This document shows positions 19,084 through 25,136 of a DNA stretch of 25,136 nucleotides, in pieces. Positions within the stretch are counted from its first letter, which is position 1; every line of letters begins with the position of its first letter. The DNA comes from Mucidula mucida (lineage: Eukaryota; Basidiomycota; Agaricomycetes; Agaricales; Physalacriaceae): positions 1 to 25,136 of the forward strand of contig JADNYV010000498.1 in the NCBI GenBank assembly GCA_015501055.1. The letters run 5' to 3'. The position numbers were made by a program, and so were the translations under genes. Below the pieces are notes generated by a model. The model ran no database searches and was not told the DNA's origin. It worked only from the letters and a program-made list of their open reading frames with translations.

Positions 19084-19830
19084 TCATCCAACCATACTAC
19101 GTTTCCGACCTCTCAAGCGGACATCATCCAATCGCCGTTTCACCGCGACCCACTCTTTCCCCATTTTCGTCTCATACGCTTTCAACACCGACGCGAACAA
19201 TGGCTCAGATTCTGGGTGCGTCGACGAGAACGCACGTTCGAGAACGTATAAATCAACAGCCTTGTCCTCCACAAGGCCGGATACATATGATAACCCAAAA
19301 TCAATGAGGTAAAGCGAGGTCGGGAGGCCAGTTCGGCCTGGATGGCGAAGCATCATGTTCGAAGTGGTAAGATCGCCGTGGATAATATCTGTAAGATGCA
19401 TCTTTGCAATCTCCGTCCCGACGAGGCCCATGAGATCCTCAAGAGACAAGTCGTATTCTTCTAAAGATTCGGCTGTAACATCCAACTCCTCGTCATCATC
19501 ATCGTCCTCAGGTTCAGCACCTGGTAATAGTTTTCTGATGCTCTGTCCATCGATCCATTCGAGACCAAGGACGCCTTCGCTGGCATCGACCATGCGTATT
19601 CCTGGCACGTTTACGCCAGATCGAAGGCATTTCAGTAACGCTCTGGCCTCCCCGGCGACCCGCGCGCGTGTTAGCGACGCGTCTAGAGACGGATGCCGAT
19701 ATTGCTTGTTGAAGCGATGTTTGATCAGAATCGGAGTGGAACCTAATGTCGCTTTGTAGACTTTAGCTTCAGCACCCTGAGATATCGGCTGAGACGTTGC
19801 TATAAAGCTGTTTGTAGGCGAAAGCGCCAT
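19084..19830 (-). CDS. BUD32: Bud32/PRPK atypical serine kinase of the KEOPS/EKC complex, 248 aa
   Basis: A single uninterrupted exon, unusual in this intron-rich window. The nucleotide-binding loop is at about 18-27 (QGAEAKVYKA), the catalytic lysine at 37 (ILIKHRFNKQYRHPSLD), and a paired Glu sits in GEARALLKC near 61. The catalytic loop is HGDLTTSNMML at 151-161, the metal-binding motif is IDFGLS at 176-181, and KAVDLYVLERAFSSTHP is at 190-206. The C-terminal tail RLRGRKRSMVG is the typical Bud32 ending that contacts Kae1. The protein acts with Kae1, Cgi121 and Pcc1 in making the t6A modification of tRNA, and also affects telomere maintenance and transcription. An acidic insert (EPEDDDDDEELDVTAESLEE, about 106-125) makes it slightly longer than minimal archaeal homologues. 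All catalytic residues are present. Confidence 0.97.
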   Translation of the reverse strand: MALSPTNSFIATSQPISQGAEAKVYKATLGSTPILIKHRFNKQYRHPSLDASLTRARVAGEARALLKCLRSGVNVPGIRMVDASEGVLGLEWIDGQSIRKLLPGAEPEDDDDDEELDVTAESLEEYDLSLEDLMGLVGTEIAKMHLTDIIHGDLTTSNMMLRHPGRTGLPTSLYLIDFGLSYVSGLVEDKAVDLYVLERAFSSTHPESEPLFASVLKAYETKMGKEWVAVKRRLDDVRLRGRKRSMVG

Positions 19831-20728
19831 TAAGAGACCCGATGATGGTAAGAAGGTAAGACTGATGACAACGCCGGTGTTCTAACGTCACATGGTCTCT
19901 TAGGAAGTGCTACGACACCGAAGTGTTTGAGTGACTTGTCTACTCTAGTTGGCTTTGTATGGAGCTGGGCAACGAAACGGGGCAACCCTCTGGACTATAA
20001 TGCAATCTCGGAGTATTTTCACCGCCACACTGGAAACAATCTGCCAAGTACCATTTCGCAAGATCATATGTAGTAGCGTACTCCCGCACTTCAACGGAAT
20101 ACTGATATCAAACACGTACGGGCGCTTTTCAAAACACTTCTGGAAGCGAGACTCCGAGGCTCACGCAGGCAATCAATCACCTCGTGTCGCAGCGAGGTAC
20201 TGCCTATTCAATAATTATCTGCCTTTCTCGCGAGAAATGCGGCTCAATCGTCACTGGCTAAGCTGCGAAGGGGACAATGACTCGACCCCCGCGCACTCTC
20301 TATGCAATCCTTATCTTGATCGCGAGCTAGTGTCGATTGCGCCCGTCATTTATGTGCACTGGACAGCTGAAATTTTGACTAATGCCTAAACACGCAGCTC
20401 AGTCAGAATCACTGTCTATCGAAAAAGCTCGTGTATTATTAAACTAACTCGCCTTCTTCTTAAAGTCTAACCTGCGAGCTCCCCGGACGATTGCGACCTT
20501 CACAATCATTTGATGTTCTATGCAAAAGTCTGGTGACAATTCGTAAGGTTGGCCGAGTTCTTCAAGATGGCTAGGGTGTATCATTGCTCGTGCGAGTTGC
20601 GATTATGAGTTCGAGTCGTAAGATCTTTATTATGCGGTGCGTAGGTTTAGAGCAGTAGGTTCAGGGTATACTTCTAAGCTGCCCGTCGTTCCATTATCGT
20701 GTCGTGAGATTGGTCTGAGCACTGGGGG
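19831..20728. other. Gene-poor interval (about 0.9 kb)
   Basis: Upstream of the Bud32 gene and downstream of the GPI-anchored protein gene, so it should contain the Bud32 promoter at its left end. A 146-codon plus frame at 19949-20389 lacks any recognisable motif. No tRNA structure could be closed here. Confidence 0.4.
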
Positions 20729-21970
20729 CTACGAGAACGAAACCAAGAGCGCAGCAAAGAACACGATGGTAGAACACAGTGATGGCCATGGAGACGCCGG
20801 CAACGCAGCATTCCTACAGCATCGTCGTCAGCAGCACGTTATCGCGGAGAAACATAGGGCGAGAACATACTGGTCGGACTGTGGCCGCGCCGTGATTGTG
20901 ACCTGCAGGACAGCGACCAAGCCGTCAACAGCATTGGTTACGCCATCAATCAGAACAGTTATGTTGTGATTTATGCCTATACTTGTGTTCTGAAGCATTC
21001 CAGACGCGTAGGACACATCAGTCTTATAAGTATATCCACCATAAGAAGTCGATCCTGAATACGTCGACTCGTTGGTGAGTGTCAATGTAGGTATTGCAGA
21101 ACCAGTGACATTGCCGACAATATAATCGCGACCAAGATTGTAGCCGTTTGGCACGATGTCGTGTTGCACTATGGATAAATTTGGATTCGAGATTAGCAGG
21201 TGAGAACGTTGCGATTGCCTCACATGAAATGGGCATCTCGTAGGAACAGGCCATGAATATCGCACCACTGGGAGAAGCGTCAGCACGTGTACTTGACTAT
21301 CTATAAATTGACATCTTGCCTGTTCCCCTTGTCCCCGTTTTGTACCCAGTAGCGGAAGTGATTTCCACCTTTGATCGTCTCTGTGCACGCGCCGAGTGCA
21401 GGATCGCCGTAGTTATACCGAATCACTGCCGTCTCGTTTACTGACCAGACCCAAATAAGCACGAGCGACAGGTTTTCGACGCCACTTGGAACGCACGGTA
21501 TCCATTTCCGTCACCCAAATCCACCTGCTGCGCGGTACCTTGATGTTGGCCCAAGCATTCTCCGGAAAACTGTAATGATCTAGGAGACTAAGTAAAAGGG
21601 AAGAGTACGGGAGTACTGTGACACGTACAAGAAGTAGTTTCGGAGACCACCGTTTTCCTCTTGATCTTTCAGCATTTGTTCATCCGAGTTGCCTGAGATA
21701 ATAACGTTGACTGGTTCTGCTTGACCGGGCGGGTATGTCGTTCCAAGGATTTTCTACGCGAATGGATGGGTTCAAGACATCACATCAATGATAAAGTGGA
21801 CCCACGGTTAATAAGGACCCTCCTCTCTCAGAATCATACGGATTATAGTATCCCGCCTCCGGTACACTTCGATCTGCTCTTCGCCAGAAAGAGAGGAGGC
21901 TGCGTATGTTGAGAGCATAAGAGATAGAGGGCAGACATAGCAGAAAGAGCAAGGCAGGAACTCTAAACAT
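20729..21970 (-). CDS. Secreted, probably GPI-anchored protein, basidiomycete family, 306 aa
   Basis: Seven exons: 21970-21806, 21753-21629, 21579-21497, 21440-21320, 21267-21224, 21168-20871 and 20813-20729. The frame stays open across six introns of 49-57 nt. A clear signal peptide (MFRVPALLFLLCLPSISYAL) starts the protein. The body contains EPVNVIISGNSDE, FSGECLGQHQGTAQQVDLGD, GDPALGACTETIKGGNHFRY, SGAIFMACSYEMPIS, NGYNLGRDYIVGNVTG and GINHNITVLIDGVTNAVDGL, with several N-glycosylation sequons. The C-terminus (SLCSTIVFFAALLVSFS) is hydrophobic, as in GPI-anchor signals. Intron 4 begins GC instead of GT (GCAAGATG at 21319-21312); only this donor restores the frame NGDKGN-SGAIF. The gene looks intact. 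I recall this as an uncharacterised secreted family of mushroom-forming fungi and know no enzyme activity for it. Confidence 0.85.
21268..21319 (-). other. GC-AG intron (52 nt)
   Basis: Intron 4 of the secreted-protein gene runs from 21319 to 21268 with donor GCAAGA, branch-like GCTGAC and acceptor CTCCCAG. No GT donor nearby keeps the downstream frame. GC-AG is the most frequent non-canonical class of the major spliceosome. Confidence 0.7.
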
Positions 21971-22572
21971 GACAGTCAGAAGAAAAGAAGGGCTACAGGA
22001 GAGAACGCTCACTTTGGCTTGAGTGCCTTGGCCGCCAAAGCCAAGAAGGAAGCTTAGGTCAGCATTATTTGTTTCCGCGCAAGTGTCGAACCATTTTCCA
22101 TAACATTGGCAAGATACTAGAGGAGACTAGAGCAATGAGCATGTCAAAGGCCACAAGTGGCATGGGCGTTGTACTTAATAGAACGCCACCGTAAAGTAGC
22201 AGAATCGAGATACGTTCGCAATGTACACACCAGAAAGACAGACTTTGTCAGAGCACCCACCTAGAAGAAATGGTGCCACACGAATTGTAGGCTTGTAATA
22301 AGAGAGAAGAGCAACGATTTGACAATTTGATGCGCCGCCACAATGATGTCGGCACCGCCGGCTCAATTCCTTTTTCGGTTTTTGAAATTTTGAATTTCAG
22401 CGGCAAAGAACTTATTCAACTTGAATGTTGCTTTCCACCTGCTCAGTCGCTGATCTCCACTAGAATCTTGCACGAGGCGTCGCTTACAGCGAACTCTTAA
22501 GCGCGGAGACGTGTTACGTACACAATTTTGGAGTCTTAGACATGCTTTGAGCAGCCCTAGTTCTTTCTTTCC
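21971..22572. promoter_or_regulatory. Divergent intergenic region (602 bp)
   Basis: It separates the start codons of the secreted-protein gene (-) and the next gene (+), so it holds both promoters. No long frame or repeat was recognised, and there is no clear TATA box. Confidence 0.4.
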
Positions 22573-24351
22573 ATGTCGATTTCTTCGCAGGACGCTCTTC
22601 TCATCCTCGCTGCCCTCGTACACGGCAAAAGTTGCGAAGACCTACGTCATATCCTTGCGCCCAAGTGTAATATCGGCATCTCTGGGTCCAGATATGCCTT
22701 TCAAAGCCAGTACGATCAAATCCAGAAAGCCGCCTTGGATGCGCTGGCGAGCCTTTGCGTCGAGCACCCCGGGGACCAGGTGTTCGCCGTCTCTGCGTCG
22801 CATGCCGTGGATCACCTTCACCTCTATATTACTTCAAACGCGCTGGAAACGGATCCGGATGAATTGAAGCGTTATATCGCATCGATATGGGACGCTCTAG
22901 TGCGCGTTTCCCGCTTACCTAGTATCGACAGCGATGTGCCAGCATACGACGCCGCCGTCGACAGCCTTAGTTTCATCGTCTACAAACGCTGTATTGACCG
23001 GCTCCTCGACTTCATTCATCGACATTCCGCAGAACTGTTCGCCTTTCGAGAGTTTGTACAAGGGCTTGTAGGTGGTGACCCTGATGCTCGAGCCGGTGGC
23101 TCTTCCTTCTTGGAAGATGTACACTCGGTGGAAAGCTTGATGGCGGACGATAATACCCGGCACTGCGCGAACATTGGTGCGGCTGTGACTCTGTTGACAG
23201 AGCTGGGTGTTGAGTTGCCCAAAGTTCTCCTTGAATTACCAGGAGTCAAGCATGGCCATGTCAAGGCGTACGCCAATGCTAGCCGAATTATATATACCCA
23301 ATATGCCTCGTCGAGGTATAGTCTAGTGGTTTCGAAGTATGATAAAGCCCTAGAACTGTATAACACTGCTAACAAGGGTATGCTTCATGTCCTTCATTTT
23401 ATGTTCGTTTCTGACACAATATAGATCGGCCAAATTTTGATTTGCGAGCCCATATCAGAAAGTTCATGGACATAGAGAAAAGCATCGATTCTCTGTTGCA
23501 ACTAGCACTTTCCCACCGTTCTCGAGCTTCCACGATATTCACGAAGAAGCTAATCATTGAGGTGATTACTCCACGCCCTACTGTACCGTTGAAATGCCAT
23601 CCTCGAGAAATCGTATTTGCTTTTCTTCGCGATGGAGCCCCTTCGGTCTCCGACCAGGTTATCAACGCGGCAATCGATTCCTTCATACCCTTATATAATT
23701 TACCATCTCCTTCGTTGGCCGCCTCACGTCTATCGGATGTCGCGTCGGTAATGACTACTATCCAAGGGCTCGTACCAGACGATGCGTTGCCAAAGATCCG
23801 AAGTATGACCACTCTGACATTCGGGCCCGATCCTGCATCTACCTCCTGCTCTATCATCATACTCAACCATTACATGCTCCGATACCCTACGCGTATTTGG
23901 GACTCTCGTCGGCACCGTGCTTTGGAAGTGCTACATTGATGCGCGCATATAACTCTCGGTGGATAAGGATATGAAGAAGTGTATGCGCCGAACAGAATAC
24001 GCCGTTCGCCCTTGGAGCTGCAGTTTTCTGGGGATGGTCCAATGGAAGTATGCCTCGGTCTTGAGGAGGCTATGTTGCGTAATGTGAGGGCTGTCGTATC
24101 GTGCGCTCTGGATCTACCACAGGACAACGTTGAAAGGACCTCCAAAAACTCTATTCTGGGCCAGCGCCTGGAGAACGTTTGTTCTTCGATTTCTTCCGCG
24201 GGGGAACCTCAGGTCTCAACTGGGCAGATTGTGCAGTAATCGCGGGTACGAAACAGGCAATGGAGTTGAGTTTGGTGTAGACAGACCCGGATCCGCAAGT
24301 GAAACGTCTGTAGACCAGGTGCAGAGGGACCGTGAACGAAAGTTAGCGTAG
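22573..24351 (+). CDS. Unrecognised protein, probably 550 aa; 3' end uncertain
   Basis: Exon 1 is 22573-23377 (MSISSQDALLILAALVHGKS...). A 47-nt intron (GTATGC...CTGAC...ATATAG) leads to exon 2 from 23425, which reads through LRAHIRKFMDIEKSIDSLLQ, LKCHPREIVFAFLRDGAPSV and YPTRIWDSRRHRALEVLH to a stop at 23937-23939. Past this stop, another frame stays coding-like: KKCMRRTEYAVRPWSCSFLG, then WASAWRTFVLRFLPRGNLRS, then a stop at 24351. The two parts can be joined by a 40-nt intron (23928-23967), and a lone TGA can be removed by a 39-nt intron (24084-24122). Both are unusually short for this window. Alternatively the 3' end is decaying. The protein looks helical and soluble, without a signal peptide or known motif. 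No function is assigned. Confidence 0.6.
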
Positions 24352-24579
24352 TGCTGAGGGACAAGTGGATGCCTCGGACTCCATAAAAGCGACTACCTGA
24401 GTCTAGTTATCTCATACTGCAAATACAATACTACTACTACTAATATGTTAATAGTGAGACCGTTTCGAGCTCCAAGACATTTGTAGCATAAAACCCCGGA
24501 TTAGGGTTTGTGGATCCGGCGGACGCGGACCGAACAGCCATGCCATTGTTCCACTCCGCCTTCCCTCTTGTCCACTACC
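24352..24579. other. Intergenic region upstream of the EAF gene
   Basis: It contains a short TAC microsatellite (four units near 24430-24442) and a pyrimidine-rich CTTCCCTCTTGTCC run just before the next ATG, a common leader feature in fungi. Confidence 0.4.
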
Positions 24580-25114
24580 ATGGCTGCGACGAGCTCTTCA
24601 GCGGGGCAGTGGGTCCCCGAAGGCAAACACAACGTCCAGATAGGCTCCTCGATGACAAGGATGATGCAGATCCGCCGCAACGAGGTACCCAACAAGAAAT
24701 TCCCGCCGCGCGAGTTCTATTCTATGCGCTGTGCGTTGTCCTTGACTCTCGCTTATGATTTTCTCGTCTGACTTGCGTTATAGATAACTTTAAGCCTTCT
24801 TCTGTTAACGCCAACGACAATGGCAAGATCACATTCAAACAGCCGCAGGGCGACAAGACGACGGTCGTCGCTGAGCATCCGAGTACCCAGGTGCGACCGC
24901 AATTCGTCACCATCGCGCTTGCTGACGCGGCGCCTAGCCTGGCGAAGTCCACGTCTTCAACGGCTCTGCATCTGCGGCCAAGGACATGCTATGTGTGCTC
25001 GTGTACGATCAGACGACAGGAGTACGTTCCCCTGATTAGCTGATGCCTGCCGCCACACTAATTGGAATTTAGATATACACTCTCGAGAAAATGGATACTG
25101 TCGTAACGCTTTGA
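24580..25114 (+). CDS. EAF-type RNA polymerase II elongation factor subunit (possibly truncated), 127 aa
   Basis: Four exons: 24580-24730, 24784-24890, 24938-25021 and 25073-25114, with introns of 53, 47 and 51 nt. The protein matches the N-terminal EAF domain in order: WVPEGKHNVQIGSSMTRM, FPPREFYSMRYNFKPSSVNA, FKQPQGDKTTVVAEHPSTQ, PGEVHVFNGSASAAKDMLCV and LVYDQTTGIYTLEKMDTVVTL. EAF proteins bind ELL and stimulate elongation by RNA polymerase II in the nucleus. The frame ends at a TGA right after VVTL, where relatives usually continue with a final strand and then an acidic C-terminal tail. Removing one T from the CTTTGAA run would instead give TLEYTEERKT and keep the frame open to the window edge. 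A true short form, a recent frameshift or a base-calling error are all possible. Confidence 0.88.
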
Positions 25115-25136
25115 ATATACAGAAGAAAGAAAAACA

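Noticed and set aside
19949..20389. 146-codon open frame on the plus strand
   Set aside because: No recognisable domain, unusual residue mix, no introns or neighbours to support it; treated as chance.
20565..20640. tRNA-like signals: TGGCCGAG and, about 50 bp later, GAGTTCGAGTC
   Set aside because: The box A and box B look-alikes are suitably spaced, but the T stem pairs at only three of five positions and the acceptor stem does not pair, so no cloverleaf forms.
1..25136. A biosynthetic cluster, defence island or CRISPR-like array
   Set aside because: No evenly spaced repeats, no core synthase genes and no linked effector genes; the genes are ordinary nuclear genes from unrelated pathways.

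Overview
The window looks like nuclear DNA from a filamentous basidiomycete, most likely an Agaricomycete. The evidence is compact genes cut by many introns of 45-57 nt with GT(A/G)NG(T/C) donors, CTAAC/CTGAC-like branch sites and YAG acceptors; conserved eukaryotic and mitochondrial genes; and several secreted or membrane proteins of a type familiar from mushroom-forming fungi. No prokaryotic operon, CRISPR array, rRNA or convincing tRNA was seen. All exon models were built by hand from splice motifs and reading-frame continuity, without transcripts or database searches.

Left part (1-5.4 kb): the 5' end of an SMC6-like gene (-) runs off the left edge. A 497-bp non-autonomous hAT-type element with perfect 35-bp terminal inverted repeats and an 8-bp target duplication sits in its upstream region. 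Next is a three-exon single-pass membrane protein (-), head to head with an eleven-exon mitochondrial branched-chain 2-oxoacid dehydrogenase E1-alpha gene (+) that contains 9-nt and 8-nt microexons. A small basic 81-aa protein gene (-) converges on the E1-alpha 3' end.

Middle (5.4-11.4 kb): a decayed acyl-CoA ligase/AMP-binding pseudogene (+), a Gly/Ser/Lys-rich protein with hydrophobic segments (+) followed by coding-like but unresolved sequence, then COX6 (cytochrome c oxidase subunit Va/VI, -) and a Mit_KHE1-like mitochondrial K+/H+ exchange protein (+). The last two diverge from a shared 99-bp promoter with a CACGTG box.

Right part (11.4-25.1 kb): a long gene-poor stretch with a 337-bp TA-flanked MITE candidate at its right end; a charged coiled-coil protein gene (+); another 2-kb gene-poor stretch; an intronless Bud32/PRPK kinase gene of the KEOPS complex (-); a seven-exon secreted, probably GPI-anchored protein gene (-) with one GC-AG intron; an unrecognised conserved-looking gene (+) with an ambiguous 3' end; and an EAF-type RNA polymerase II elongation factor gene (+) whose frame stops early, just before the right edge.

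The genes do not form one pathway. The clearest functional pairing is the two divergent mitochondrial genes. I found no convincing new defence, biosynthetic or mobile system. The most interesting items are the two MITEs, the microexons, the shared mitochondrial promoter, the GC-AG intron, and the uncharacterised basidiomycete surface-protein families.
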